Assembly (NCBI RefSeq): GCF_000093085.1
Contig: NC_014219.1
Span: 3,526,384 to 3,590,383 of the forward strand
Length of the DNA stretch: 64,000 bases
Source: [Bacillus] selenitireducens MLS10
Lineage (GTDB): Bacteria > Bacillota > Bacilli > Bacillales > Salisediminibacteriaceae
Direction of reading: 5' to 3'
This document shows positions 8,422 through 17,034 of the stretch, piece by piece. Made by a program: the position numbers and the translations under genes. The first letter of the stretch is position 1; every line of letters begins with the position of its first letter. The notes beneath the pieces are model-generated. The model did no database searches. It was not told the origin of the DNA and saw only the letters and a list, made by a program, of their open reading frames with translations.

Positions 8422-9450
8422 TTGGACGAAAAGAAAACCATTATCGCCGTCGAAGAGTTGCAAACTTCATTTTTCACTAGCAAGAGTGAAGTGAAAGCTG
8501 TCGATGGCGTGACATTTGATGTTCCCTCCGGAAATACCCTCGGCATCGTCGGGGAATCCGGATCCGGAAAAAGCATTACCTCCCTGTCCATCATGCGACT
8601 GATTGATGAGCCAGGGAAAATAAAAGGTGGAAAAATCATTTTCAACGGAGAGAATCTCCTCGATAAATCCGAAGCGCAAATGCGACAGATTCGCGGAAAC
8701 CAGATCTCGATGATCTTCCAGGAACCGATGACCTCCCTGAATCCGGTCTTCACCATTGGGGATCAGATCAGTGAAGCGGTCATGATCCACCAGAAGCTTT
8801 CTAAGAAAAAAGCGATGGAAAAATCACTCGAAATGCTCGAACTCGTTGGTATTCCATCACCAAAAGCCCGATTGAAGGCTTATCCGCATGAACTTTCAGG
8901 AGGTATGCGGCAGCGTGCGATGATCGCCATCGCGCTGTCATGCCGACCGGAACTGCTCATTGCCGATGAACCGACGACAGCTCTCGACGTGACCATACAG
9001 GCACAGATCTTAAGGCTGATTAATGACCTGCAGGAAGAGCTCGGCATGTCCGTCCTGCTCATTACCCACGACCTCGGCGTTGTGGCGGAAACCTGTGACT
9101 ATGTTGCCGTTATGTATGCCGGCAAGATTGTTGAATATGCAGACGTGAAGTCGCTGTTCAAAAATCCGCAGCATCCATACACCGTGGGGCTGTTAAAATC
9201 CCTGCCGCGTCATGACATCGACCAGGAATCCCTTGAAGTGATTAAAGGGATGGTACCGAAACCGGATGAACTGCCGGACGGTTGCCGCTTTGCTCCACGT
9301 TGTCCGTTCGCACGGGACATTTGCCATGAACGACTTCCTGAACTGAAAAATATCGATGACCAAAATCAAGTCCGCTGTTGGATTCATACCGACGAGTGGG
9401 ACGGGCCGGAGGTGAATGTCAAAGATGACTACGGAACTGCTCAAAGTTAA
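8422..9450 (+). CDS. Peptide ABC transporter ATP-binding protein (DppD/OppD type)
   Basis: Energises import together with the next gene product. The 342-residue ABC ATPase has Walker A GESGSGKS (about 47-54), signature LSGGMRQR (about 157-164), Walker B LLIADEP and the H-loop THDLG. The C-terminal oligopeptide/dipeptide extension carries the Cys motif [14 protein letters not shown], which in this family can bind an iron-sulfur cluster. The start is an unusual TTG at 8422, supported by the AAAGGTGGGAG ribosome site just upstream. The C-terminus overlaps the next gene by 35 nt, suggesting translational coupling. Confidence 0.92.
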   Translation: MDEKKTIIAVEELQTSFFTSKSEVKAVDGVTFDVPSGNTLGIVGESGSGKSITSLSIMRLIDEPGKIKGGKIIFNGENLLDKSEAQMRQIRGNQISMIFQEPMTSLNPVFTIGDQISEAVMIHQKLSKKKAMEKSLEMLELVGIPSPKARLKAYPHELSGGMRQRAMIAIALSCRPELLIADEPTTALDVTIQAQILRLINDLQEELGMSVLLITHDLGVVAETCDYVAVMYAGKIVEYADVKSLFKNPQHPYTVGLLKSLPRHDIDQESLEVIKGMVPKPDELPDGCRFAPRCPFARDICHERLPELKNIDDQNQVRCWIHTDEWDGPEVNVKDDYGTAQS

Positions 9451-10438
9451 TAACTTAAAACAGTACTTCCCGATCAAAGGGGGCGTGTTTGGCCGAACCG
9501 TCAATCACGTCAAGGCCGTCGATGACATTTCCTTTGCGATTAAAGAAGGGGAAACCCTCAGTATCGTCGGGGAATCCGGCTGCGGGAAATCAACGACAGG
9601 ACGGGCCATTCTCCGCCTCGAGGAACCGACAAGCGGGGAGATTGAATTTGACGGAAAGGACCTTCTCGCTCTTAACAAGCGTCAGATGCGGGAGATGCGA
9701 AAAGAACTCCAGATCATTTTCCAGGATCCTTATGCGTCCATCAATCCGCGTCAGACCGTCAGGCAGATTTTAAACGAAGCGATGCAGATTCAGAATGTCC
9801 TTCCTCCGGAAAAACGTGAAGATCGCATGATGGAACTGCTCGACATCGTTGGACTCGGTTCTCATCAGCTCGACCGCTTTCCGCACGAATTCAGTGGCGG
9901 ACAGCGCCAGCGCATCGGGATTGCCCGTGCCCTGTCTGTGGACCCGCGGCTGATTATCTGCGATGAATCAGTGTCAGCTCTCGACGTATCCATTCAGGCA
10001 CAGGTATTAAACCTGCTCAAACAACTGCAGCGGGATTTCAATCTGACCTACCTGTTTATCGCACACGACCTCGGTGTTGTGCGACATATCTCGGACCGGG
10101 TGATCGTGATGTATCTCGGAAAAATCGTGGAAGTTGCCGACAAAAAGTCGCTCTTCGACAATCCAAAACACCCGTATACAAAAACACTGCTTTCAGCCAT
10201 ACCATCTCCGGACCCTGAGGTTCAAAAGGAACAGATCATTCTGAAAGGCGATGTACCTTCACCAATTGATCCGCCGACAGGCTGCCGTTTTCACACGCGC
10301 TGTCCGTTTGCAACGGATAAATGCCGTGAAGAAGAGCCTGAACTCCGTACAACCGAGCAGGATATGATCGACGGTCACCAGGCCGCGTGTCACTACATTG
10401 AAGAAATCGAATCCGGTGAACACAAAGCCAACTATTAA
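9416..10438 (+). CDS. Peptide ABC transporter ATP-binding protein (DppF/OppF type)
   Basis: Partner ATPase, 340 residues, with Walker A GESGCGKS, signature [15 protein letters not shown], and Walker [16 protein letters not shown] in place of the usual DEP is a common DppF variant. The C-terminal [14 protein letters not shown] motif repeats the possible FeS-binding signature of its partner. The start is ambiguous: ATG 9416 is only 2-3 nt from GGAGGT, while ATG 9425 ([10 protein letters not shown]) is about 11 nt away and matches family N-termini. It is the last gene of the operon, before a shared terminator. Confidence 0.91.
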   Translation: MSKMTTELLKVNNLKQYFPIKGGVFGRTVNHVKAVDDISFAIKEGETLSIVGESGCGKSTTGRAILRLEEPTSGEIEFDGKDLLALNKRQMREMRKELQIIFQDPYASINPRQTVRQILNEAMQIQNVLPPEKREDRMMELLDIVGLGSHQLDRFPHEFSGGQRQRIGIARALSVDPRLIICDESVSALDVSIQAQVLNLLKQLQRDFNLTYLFIAHDLGVVRHISDRVIVMYLGKIVEVADKKSLFDNPKHPYTKTLLSAIPSPDPEVQKEQIILKGDVPSPIDPPTGCRFHTRCPFATDKCREEEPELRTTEQDMIDGHQAACHYIEEIESGEHKANY

Positions 10439-10443
10439 TCTGC

Positions 10444-10482
10444 AAACAACCCCTCCGGCACTGAGCCGGAGGGGTTGTTTTT
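10444..10482. terminator. Bidirectional terminator after the peptide transporter operon
   Basis: Strong hairpin with arms AACCCCTCCGGC and GCCGGAGGGGTT around loop ACTGA, with flanking AAAC/GTTTTT. It serves the rightward ATPase gene and the leftward CDP-alcohol phosphatidyltransferase gene. Confidence 0.85.
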
Positions 10483-10501
10483 GATCATAACAGGTTATTG
10501 A

Positions 10502-11098
10502 TTATTGATCCGCGTGTTTCCCTAAAATCACCTTTGCTTCAAAGAGGCGCTGCAACGACGTAATAATCTCCACCGCCAGGAAAATCAGACCGATCAGAAT
10601 CAGGTGATCGGTGAAGATAATCATAAGAGAAAAGAGAATAAAGCCTTCTGTCCGCTCAGCAAGACCGGACTGGTAATAAAAACTCTTCACACCCTGCTTC
10701 TCAGATACGGCACCGACCGTCAAAAAGATGGTCATGCAATAAATTATCGACACACTCAAAAGGAGAAGCACCCACATCGCATCCGGATAGCGGAATGCAA
10801 GACCGAGAATCACACTGATCTCAACGAGCCGGTCAAAACTTACATCAAGGACCGTTCCAAAAGACGACGGCTTTGTTTTTCTTGCCATCGTGCCGTCGAC
10901 CACATCGAGAAAACCTGAAAACCAGAGAACCAAAAGGGCAATCAGCGTCTGTTCAAAATAAACGAACAGCCCCGACGTCACCCCGATCAAAAAGGAAATG
11001 ACCGTTACGTTATTCGCCGTCAGTCCCCACTTCAAAAACGTATCTGCCGAAACATTCACAATCGGCTGCACATAGCGTCTCCCTCTCGTATCAAGCAT
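10502..11098 (-). CDS. CDP-alcohol phosphatidyltransferase family protein (YnjF-like)
   Basis: Integral membrane enzyme, 198 residues, with the CDP-OH-P transferase signature DGx2ARx8Gx3Dx3D, seen as DGTMARKTKPSSFGTVLDVSFD. These Asp residues bind the metal and CDP. It should transfer a phosphatidyl group from CDP-diacylglycerol to an alcohol or sugar acceptor, which is not known. It is not the housekeeping PgsA, which normally lies near cinA-recA. It is the last gene of a leftward operon, overlapping the ATPase gene by 8 nt. Its association with a YnjBCD-like transporter matches ynjF in E. coli, so it probably serves that conserved cluster rather than general lipid synthesis. Confidence 0.82.
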   Translation of the reverse strand: MLDTRGRRYVQPIVNVSADTFLKWGLTANNVTVISFLIGVTSGLFVYFEQTLIALLVLWFSGFLDVVDGTMARKTKPSSFGTVLDVSFDRLVEISVILGLAFRYPDAMWVLLLLSVSIIYCMTIFLTVGAVSEKQGVKSFYYQSGLAERTEGFILFSLMIIFTDHLILIGLIFLAVEIITSLQRLFEAKVILGKHADQ

Positions 11099-12056
11099 CT
11101 GTTACACGTCCCTTCTTCCGGACGAGGACGACCCTGTCCCCGTCGTAAAACGTCCGATCATCGTGAAGGACGATAGACTGCCGGATATCAGGCAAGTCAA
11201 CAAAGTAAAACTGCAGACCATACTTCATCATCGCATATTTCACCCGTCCCCCTTCAAGAACAGCGGGATCATTCGTCCGCTGATCATGCTCTTTTTCCAT
11301 CTGTACATCGCCTGCAGGAATAAAACCGCCGTGCAAAAAGATGCCCTCTGAGAACATCTCTGCCACTTCCCGGTTCTCCGGGTTGCGGTACACCTCTTCA
11401 GGAACACCAATCTGCTGGAACGTTCCGCCTTTCATAACGGCTACCTGATCACCCATCACCATCGCTTCTTCCCGGTCATGGGTCACGAACAGGGCCGTCA
11501 CACCTTCCTGTTTCAAAAAATCCCGGACCCAGGTACGAATGCTGACCCGGAGTTCGGGATCCAGACTCGAAAACGGTTCATCGAGCAAAATAAGGGCCGG
11601 GTTTAAAATCAGCGCCCTTGCGAGTGATACACGCTGCTGCTGACCGCCGGAGAGCTGATTCGGATACCGGTCCGCATAAGCCTCGAGATCCACTTTTTCG
11701 AGAAGCGCCATCCCTCTTCTAATCCGTTCATCCTTTTTCACTTTATCTTTTCCGTATTTCAGTCCGTACGTGATGTTTTCAAGGATCGTAAAATGAGGAA
11801 AGAGCAATGGCTGCTGAAACATCAGCACGACCGGCCGATGCTCGGCTTTGACTGTCGTCATATCCTCTCCCTGAATAAGGAGCTGCCCGTCCGTAAAGGA
11901 AGACAGGCCTGCAATCGAACGGAGCAGCGTGGACTTGCCGCAGCCGGAAGGACCAACAAGACTCACGATGCTTCCCTGTTCCACATTCATATTGATCCGG
12001 TGGAAGACTTCAGTTTCCCCGAACCGTTTTGATACATTCATCAGTTGCATGAGCAA
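11091..12056 (-). CDS. ABC transporter ATP-binding protein (YnjD-like)
   Basis: Cytoplasmic ATPase of a small-solute importer, 321 residues. It shows Walker A GPSGCGKST, Q-loop MFQQPLLFPHFT, signature LSGGQQQRVSLARAL, Walker B LILLDEPFSSLD and the H-loop VTHDREEA. A C-terminal extension of about 100 residues looks like a TOBE-type regulatory domain, as in PotA/FbpC/YnjD ATPases. The start is a TTG at 12056, 10 nt from AAAGGAG; the ATG at 12050 is spaced too far (16 nt). It lies 17 nt downstream of permease gene 12074-12874. Confidence 0.86.
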   Translation of the reverse strand: MLMQLMNVSKRFGETEVFHRINMNVEQGSIVSLVGPSGCGKSTLLRSIAGLSSFTDGQLLIQGEDMTTVKAEHRPVVLMFQQPLLFPHFTILENITYGLKYGKDKVKKDERIRRGMALLEKVDLEAYADRYPNQLSGGQQQRVSLARALILNPALILLDEPFSSLDPELRVSIRTWVRDFLKQEGVTALFVTHDREEAMVMGDQVAVMKGGTFQQIGVPEEVYRNPENREVAEMFSEGIFLHGGFIPAGDVQMEKEHDQRTNDPAVLEGGRVKYAMMKYGLQFYFVDLPDIRQSIVLHDDRTFYDGDRVVLVRKKGRVTDA

Positions 12057-12073
12057 ATGAAACCCGCTCCTTT

Positions 12074-12874
12074 CTATGGCCGCTGCAGAATTGTCATATA
12101 AAGACGGAGCAGCCCTTCAAATACAATCAGAAAGACGATTGGCAACAAGGCAAACAGGACTGAAAATCCTGCGACAACAGCGCCGTCACCGCTTGTGAAA
12201 TACGGATAATAGATCATCGGCAAGGTCATAATCCGACCGCCGCCGATAATCAGCGTCAGCACATACTGACTGAGGGAAATGACAAAGACGAGAACGGCCA
12301 TACTCCGGATACTCGGAATAATCTGCGGAACGAGCATCGTCCAAAAAAGCCGCCAACGGTTGACGCCCAAGGTGCTGCACTGTTCCTCCCAATCCGGGGA
12401 CAACCGGTCAAAACCGGCCTTCATCACCCTTACGGCATAGGGGATCGTCGGCATCAGATGAATCAGGATGACACCCGTTGCCGAATCAGCAAGCCCGAGC
12501 CGGATCATGGTCAAATGCATCCCCATGGCAATGGCAAGCACCGGAACGAGGATCGGCAGCATCAGGACTGCTTCGATAAACGGCTTTCCTCTGAAGCGGT
12601 AACGGCTTAACCCGTATGCCGCCGGGACAGCCAGCATAAAATTCAGGATCACGACAACGGTTGCGATAAAGATCGTGACCGCAATCGCCCAGATAATATC
12701 CGAATCCCTGAAGATCACTTCCCATGCGCGGAAGCTGATCGTTTCCGGATAGATGTCAGGCCATGACCAGCGAAAACTGATGCTCCTCGCTGTCATTAAC
12801 AGAAGTGGTGCCACAAAGATCAGAAACAGCACCAGAAACCAGAACACTTTCGATACGCGCCGGGGAATGTTCAT
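12074..12874 (-). CDS. ABC transporter permease, second half of a YnjC-like pair
   Basis: A 266-residue binding-protein-dependent permease with six likely membrane helices and the EAA-loop EEQCSTLGVNRWRLFWTMLV near residue 180. The ATG at 12874 follows AAGGGGGGAACAGCA and overlaps the stop of the upstream permease gene in an ATGA junction. An alternative upstream start (12901) would add 9 residues. As I recall, E. coli YnjC is a single 511-residue polypeptide with both permease halves fused; here the halves are separate genes. The substrate is unknown. Confidence 0.86.
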   Translation of the reverse strand: MNIPRRVSKVFWFLVLFLIFVAPLLLMTARSISFRWSWPDIYPETISFRAWEVIFRDSDIIWAIAVTIFIATVVVILNFMLAVPAAYGLSRYRFRGKPFIEAVLMLPILVPVLAIAMGMHLTMIRLGLADSATGVILIHLMPTIPYAVRVMKAGFDRLSPDWEEQCSTLGVNRWRLFWTMLVPQIIPSIRSMAVLVFVISLSQYVLTLIIGGGRIMTLPMIYYPYFTSGDGAVVAGFSVLFALLPIVFLIVFEGLLRLYMTILQRP

Positions 12875-13761
12875 TGCTGTTCCCCCCTTCTTGTCGCCCA
12901 TTTACTCTTCCACCTCGACGTAAAGCGGAGAACGAAAAAGGCCGACACGATGGCAAACAGTGAAATCAGCACCATCATCGCCTGTGCGAGGGGTCTGTTG
13001 ACCCAGGCAGACTGATAAAACCATTCATACGCAAGAATCGGCAGCATCTTTGGAAAAGTCACACCAAGAAGAGCCGGCACTTCAAAGGCACCGAGGACAA
13101 ACACAAACAGGATCAGGAACGTTTCCAGTGACACCGGGAATACCCAGGGGAATTCCACGGTCCGAAAGACGGTGAAGGAATTACCGCCCAGCGTCCGGCT
13201 CACGTCCTCATAGCGGAGATCCATCTCCTGATAGACCGGCAGCATCATAAGGAGTACAAACGGTATCTCTTTCCATACATACGTCAGGATCACCCCGATA
13301 TAGAGCGGATCGTTCACGAGAACCGGAAACTGACCGATCGAATCCAAGAGCCCGATTTGAAAAAAGAGTGACGAGAACCATCCTGTCGGCGCAAAAATAA
13401 TATAAATCAAGTAAGCCGCCACAAAGTGCGGAATAATCATCGGCAGCCAGGCGACAAATTTCCAGTGATCATAGCGGAACACCCGGATGAGACGCCTCGT
13501 CATCCAGATCCCGATCACCAGTGAAATCAGAGTCGAAGAAAAGGCGACCCAGACGCTGATCCCGAGAGACCGGAGGAAGCTCCCGTGAGCGAGAAGCGTC
13601 TGGTAATTTGCCCAGAAAGCGTCCCCCTCTTCCCGGGAGACGCTTCCCTGTGCTGCCTGAAAGAGGCCGTAACCGACAAAAAACGAAATGACGATCAATG
13701 CCGGTGAAACAAAACCAATCCCTTTCAGCCAGGACGGTACGGGTTTATTGGACAAGCTCAC
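12871..13761 (-). CDS. ABC transporter permease, first half of a YnjC-like pair
   Basis: Membrane subunit of about 296 residues. After a short N-terminus it has helix WLKGIGFVSPALIVISFFVG, a periplasm-facing segment with QGSVSREEGDAFWAN, then five helices and the EAA-loop YEDVSRTLGGNSFTVFRTVEFPW. The reading frame extends to an ATG at 13833 deep within the preceding gene. A GTG at 13761 (or TTG at 13755), overlapping the stop of the binding-protein gene by about 17 nt, is more plausible but lacks a strong ribosome site, so the start is tentative. Translational coupling to the binding protein is likely. Confidence 0.82.
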   Translation of the reverse strand: MSLSNKPVPSWLKGIGFVSPALIVISFFVGYGLFQAAQGSVSREEGDAFWANYQTLLAHGSFLRSLGISVWVAFSSTLISLVIGIWMTRRLIRVFRYDHWKFVAWLPMIIPHFVAAYLIYIIFAPTGWFSSLFFQIGLLDSIGQFPVLVNDPLYIGVILTYVWKEIPFVLLMMLPVYQEMDLRYEDVSRTLGGNSFTVFRTVEFPWVFPVSLETFLILFVFVLGAFEVPALLGVTFPKMLPILAYEWFYQSAWVNRPLAQAMMVLISLFAIVSAFFVLRFTSRWKSKWATRRGEQQ

Positions 13762-14953
13762 GTTCCCACTGCTCAATGACCCAGTCAAAATAACGGGAAT
13801 CGAGCTCAGGAAGGATGTCGTCCTGACTGACAAAAGCAGGACCGGTCAGCGCTTCCGCTTCCTCAAGCTGCTCCTCCGTTAACGCATCCGGGTTCAGCAC
13901 ATGGCCTTCTCCCCACATGGACGGGTCGAGTTTTTTGATTTGTGCCTCCGGTGACAGCATGAAGTTGATCGCAACGAGTGCCGCTTCAGGCTCTGTTGCA
14001 TTAAACGGAACGGACAGATAATGGGTATTCCCGATTGAGCCCGGTTCGAGGACGAGGGTCTCTGTATTTTCCGGGAAGATGCCGTCTTCGATCTTACTGA
14101 CAGCACGGTGTTCATTGAAGCCCATGGCAAAAGCGACTTCTCCGTCTGCGAACATCTGATCAAGCTGAGCGTTGGAATCCGGGTAGGTCTGCCCCTCTCT
14201 CCAAAGTGAGTCTTTGAATGAGCCGAGCACGTCCCATACTTCGGATCCATGCTCTTCAAGCCAGGCCTCATTGTATTCTGCGAGGTCAGCCGGATCGTCC
14301 GCCACATGGTACATCACATGCCGGACAAACGTATTACCCGTGAAATCATTGACATTCGGGTATGTGAATAACCCCGGGTTTTCAATGGACCATTCAATCA
14401 GTTCTTCAATGCTGCCTGGCATCTCATCCACGAGGTCCGGATTCGCCTGAATGGTGAACTGCACATTTCCCCACGGCGCTTCATGCCCTTCGATCGGTGT
14501 CCCTGTATCATAATTGACAAACGGCACGTCGGTTCCGATATACTCATGAACATTCGGTAAAATCTCAAGGAAGTCTCCGTACAGGAGATCGTTATCCTTG
14601 GCTGTTCGGAAATTCTCGGCATTGATCCATAGAAGGTCCGCACCGCCGTTCATTTCACCGGCCTCACGCTCGGTCATCAGTTTATTCAGAAAATCCGGCG
14701 CATCCATCGGATAACGGTTTAATGTCACATCGTATTCTTCAAGAAGACGGGGCGCGATGAAATCATCCATATACTGATTGATCCCGTCGTCTCCTCCCCA
14801 CATATAAATGCCGATTTCTTTCCCTTCGGCTTCACTTACAATCTCATCCCAGGAAGCGTCCTGCAACGTTTCCACTTCCACCTGCGGTTCCGCATCATCC
14901 CCGCATGCCGAAAGCATCGGGATCACCGCCGCCACTGTCAACCATTTCTTCAT
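13745..14953 (-). CDS. ABC transporter substrate-binding lipoprotein (YnjB family)
   Basis: Exported receptor of the 10.5-15 kb transporter, 402 residues, with a short signal and lipobox LSAC (Cys17). The segment ADLLWINAENFRTAKDNDLL, the EGHEAPWGNVQFT motif and the IYMWGGDDGINQYMD N-terminal region are the features I recognise from E. coli YnjB, a family of unassigned substrate placed among iron/thiamine/polyamine-type binding proteins. The mature protein is very acidic. It is the first gene of the leftward transporter operon. A terminator upstream (15127-15160) separates it from the redox gene set, so it probably has its own promoter in 14954-15126, though I could not define one. Confidence 0.86.
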   Translation of the reverse strand: MKKWLTVAAVIPMLSACGDDAEPQVEVETLQDASWDEIVSEAEGKEIGIYMWGGDDGINQYMDDFIAPRLLEEYDVTLNRYPMDAPDFLNKLMTEREAGEMNGGADLLWINAENFRTAKDNDLLYGDFLEILPNVHEYIGTDVPFVNYDTGTPIEGHEAPWGNVQFTIQANPDLVDEMPGSIEELIEWSIENPGLFTYPNVNDFTGNTFVRHVMYHVADDPADLAEYNEAWLEEHGSEVWDVLGSFKDSLWREGQTYPDSNAQLDQMFADGEVAFAMGFNEHRAVSKIEDGIFPENTETLVLEPGSIGNTHYLSVPFNATEPEAALVAINFMLSPEAQIKKLDPSMWGEGHVLNPDALTEEQLEEAEALTGPAFVSQDDILPELDSRYFDWVIEQWERELVQ

Positions 14954-15126
14954 TCTTCTTTCCCCTTTCAGCAGTTCTCAGTTGTGATTATTACCTGATA
15001 ACCTTTTTATTTCATCACTTATCATATCATTTATTGCTTGAATCCGCTGTATGCACTCTTACATTTTATTGACTAAGTTGTTAAATGAGCGTGAAATCAG
15101 CACGCGAACACAGATGGTATCGTTTG

Positions 15127-15160
15127 AAAAGAAAAGAGCGCTGGAAGGCTCCCAACGCTC
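15127..15160 (-). terminator. Terminator after the TVP38-type gene
   Basis: Hairpin GAGCG..TGG / CCC..CGCTC around loop AAGGCT. On the minus strand it is followed by TTTTCTTTTC. It lies 16 nt after the stop codon at 15176. Confidence 0.7.
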
Positions 15161-15175
15161 ATTCGGTCATTCTTA

Positions 15176-15874
15176 TCAAGACGTCTGCTTCAGCTCGTCC
15201 ATATCGATCCCCTTCTTCTTCGCCCAGATCTTTGGTACGAGAGAAAGCAAGAAGAGAATGATACCGGCTGCGGCAAACTGAAGAACCAGTGTCATCGATA
15301 CCCCTTCGCGGGCGATCTGACCGGCCATGAAGGCATAGATCATGGCACCTGGTGCCATTGTGATCCCCGAAACGATGGTGAACTTCCAGAAGCCAAGGCT
15401 TGTCAGTCCGTACACGTAGTTTTGCACGTTGTATGGGAACACCGGTACAAAGCGTGTCAGGATGAGGAAGCTGACGCCGTTTTCCTCAACCCCTTTGTCG
15501 ATTTTGTCAAAGATCGGATTCCCTTTGAACTTTTTCATGATCATGTCACGGGCAAGATACTTCGCCACAAGGAAAGCTGCCGCTGCCCCGAGGGTCGCAC
15601 CCATCAGTGACAGGATACCGCCGAGAACCGGACCGAATGCCACACCGCCGACGATCGGGAAGATCGCGCCCGGCAAGAGGAATACGGCAGAGGCCATAAA
15701 CACGAGGACGAAGATCACATAGCCCATCACACCGAACCCTTCAATAAACTCCTGCATTGCTGAAATACTCTGGATCTTTTCAAGTGCACCTGTCTGCCAT
15801 GCGATGGTGAAAACCAACGCGATGACTGCAACGAGACCGATCAGTTTCATTGCTGATTTATTTTTTGCGCTCAT
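15176..15874 (-). CDS. TVP38/TMEM64 (DedA-superfamily) membrane protein, YdjX-like
   Basis: A 232-residue inner membrane protein of the SNARE-associated (VTT) domain family. Helix 1 is at residues 9-28; the conserved re-entrant segment includes FLLPGAIFPIVGGVAFGPVLG (about 65-85) and the signature LTRFVPVFPYNVQNYVYGLT (about 140-160). Some DedA-superfamily members move lipids (undecaprenyl phosphate, phospholipid scrambling); others have been linked to selenite or ion uptake. Here it is the last gene of an operon with a rhodanese and redox proteins, the context of ydjX/ydjZ in E. coli, so a role in the sulfur-related cluster is likelier than general lipid recycling. Confidence 0.88.
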   Translation of the reverse strand: MSAKNKSAMKLIGLVAVIALVFTIAWQTGALEKIQSISAMQEFIEGFGVMGYVIFVLVFMASAVFLLPGAIFPIVGGVAFGPVLGGILSLMGATLGAAAAFLVAKYLARDMIMKKFKGNPIFDKIDKGVEENGVSFLILTRFVPVFPYNVQNYVYGLTSLGFWKFTIVSGITMAPGAMIYAFMAGQIAREGVSMTLVLQFAAAGIILFLLSLVPKIWAKKKGIDMDELKQTS

Positions 15875-15928
15875 ACGCTCATCTCCTTTAATGGGGTAAT
15901 ACGTGTATTAAATATTCTGAACTGTTGA

Positions 15929-16915
15929 TTAAAAATCACCGTTCTCAGTGCGGTCAATAACATCCTGGTTCTCAAGCTCATACGCTTCGTAAGACCATTC
16001 AATCCATGATCCGTCATAGTTCAGCACATCGTCATAACCAAGGCCATACGTCAGTAACAACCATGTGTAAGAAGAGCGGACACCGGACTGACAGTAAGGG
16101 ATGAGGGTTTCGCCACTCTCAATCATATCACCGTAAAGCGCTTCGAGTTCACTCATTGATACGGCCGTTCCGTCTTCTGCAACAGCTTCAGTCCAGTTAA
16201 TATATTCTGCACCTGCAATTTTACCAGGACCGAATGCGCCTGCAAGTGTTGTGCTGCCGTCTTCTTCATCGCCACCGCGGGTATCAATCAAAATGCCTTC
16301 CCCATCAACGGCTGCGATAACGTCTTCAAGTTCTGCGTTGAACGCTGCCGGATTATAATCAGGTGCCACATACTCGGTTTTTTCACGATCCCCAAGTTCA
16401 AGCGGGTTACCGGTATCGTAGCCCTGGCCGATCCAGGCATTGATTCCGCCGTCAAGGAAACGGACATCATCGTGTCCGAGCATTTTCAGCTGCCAGAAGA
16501 CGCGTGCCGAGTCGTGCTGTGCGTTCGCTGCATAGGTCACGACCGTCGTTTCCGGTGTGACACCGAAAGAGCTTAACAGTGCTTCCACTTCTTCTTTTTC
16601 ATTCGCCATACCATCGTATGGGTAAAGCTCCGTTCCGGAGTAATCAGGACGCCAGATTTCAAAGGAGCCCGGAATCGCGCCGCCTCTTTCACTCATTGTA
16701 CCAATCACGACAACATCTTCGTCTGTTTCCATCAGATCTTTCAGTTCGGTCGCTGTGATGAACGCTTCCGGAACGGCATATTCTGTAATTTTCTCCTGCT
16801 GTGCATCCATGTCCACTTCCTGTGCTTCAATACCGGTTACGGAAAAATAAACGATTACTGCAATGATGGCAACTGCTACTGTACTGAAGCCGGTGATTTT
16901 CCATTTTTTACTCAT
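15929..16915 (-). CDS. Membrane-anchored exported tandem rhodanese (YnjE-like sulfurtransferase)
   Basis: Sulfurtransferase of 328 residues with an N-terminal membrane segment (about residues 8-26) and no evident cleavage site or lipobox, so probably tethered outside the membrane. Two rhodanese domains are visible. In the first (about 50-170) the active-site loop reads YAANAQHDSAR, with Ala129 where the catalytic Cys should be, so it is inactive and structural. In the second (about 190-320) the loop is YCQSGVR with Cys275 intact. It should carry a persulfide sulfur from thiosulfate or a related donor. It lies between the HdrB-like gene (119-nt leader with two CRP/FNR-like sites) and the TVP38 gene, matching the ynjE association of E. 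coli. Confidence 0.88.
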   Translation of the reverse strand: MSKKWKITGFSTVAVAIIAVIVYFSVTGIEAQEVDMDAQQEKITEYAVPEAFITATELKDLMETDEDVVVIGTMSERGGAIPGSFEIWRPDYSGTELYPYDGMANEKEEVEALLSSFGVTPETTVVTYAANAQHDSARVFWQLKMLGHDDVRFLDGGINAWIGQGYDTGNPLELGDREKTEYVAPDYNPAAFNAELEDVIAAVDGEGILIDTRGGDEEDGSTTLAGAFGPGKIAGAEYINWTEAVAEDGTAVSMSELEALYGDMIESGETLIPYCQSGVRSSYTWLLLTYGLGYDDVLNYDGSWIEWSYEAYELENQDVIDRTENGDF

Positions 16916-16949
16916 GTAAAACGCCTCCTTTAATAGTTGGGTAGTCTTT

Positions 16950-16983
16950 TATGATGAACGTCACACTTGTTAAAATATTCACA
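16950..16983. promoter_or_regulatory. Tandem CRP/FNR-type half-palindromes upstream of the rhodanese gene
   Basis: Two adjacent 16-bp sites: 16950-16965 reads TATGATGAACGTCACA and 16968-16983 reads TGTTAAAATATTCACA. Each matches TGTGA-N6-TCACA at 9 of 10 fixed positions. Their centres are 18 bp apart and lie about 40-65 bp upstream of the rhodanese start codon. Confidence 0.45.
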
Positions 16984-16999
16984 TAGAATTTCTTTTTCC

Positions 17000-17028
17000 A
17001 GGCACCCATCCCCTTGACGGGTGCCTGA
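17000..17028 (-). other. Stem-loop between the HdrB-like and rhodanese genes
   Basis: Perfect 9-bp arms CAGGCACCC and GGGTGCCTG around an 11-nt loop, 6 nt after the stop at 17035. On the minus strand it is followed by GAAAAAG rather than a T-tract, so it is a poor intrinsic terminator. It could stabilise or process the upstream mRNA, or stop transcription with a factor. Confidence 0.5.
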
Positions 17029-17034
17029 TGACAA

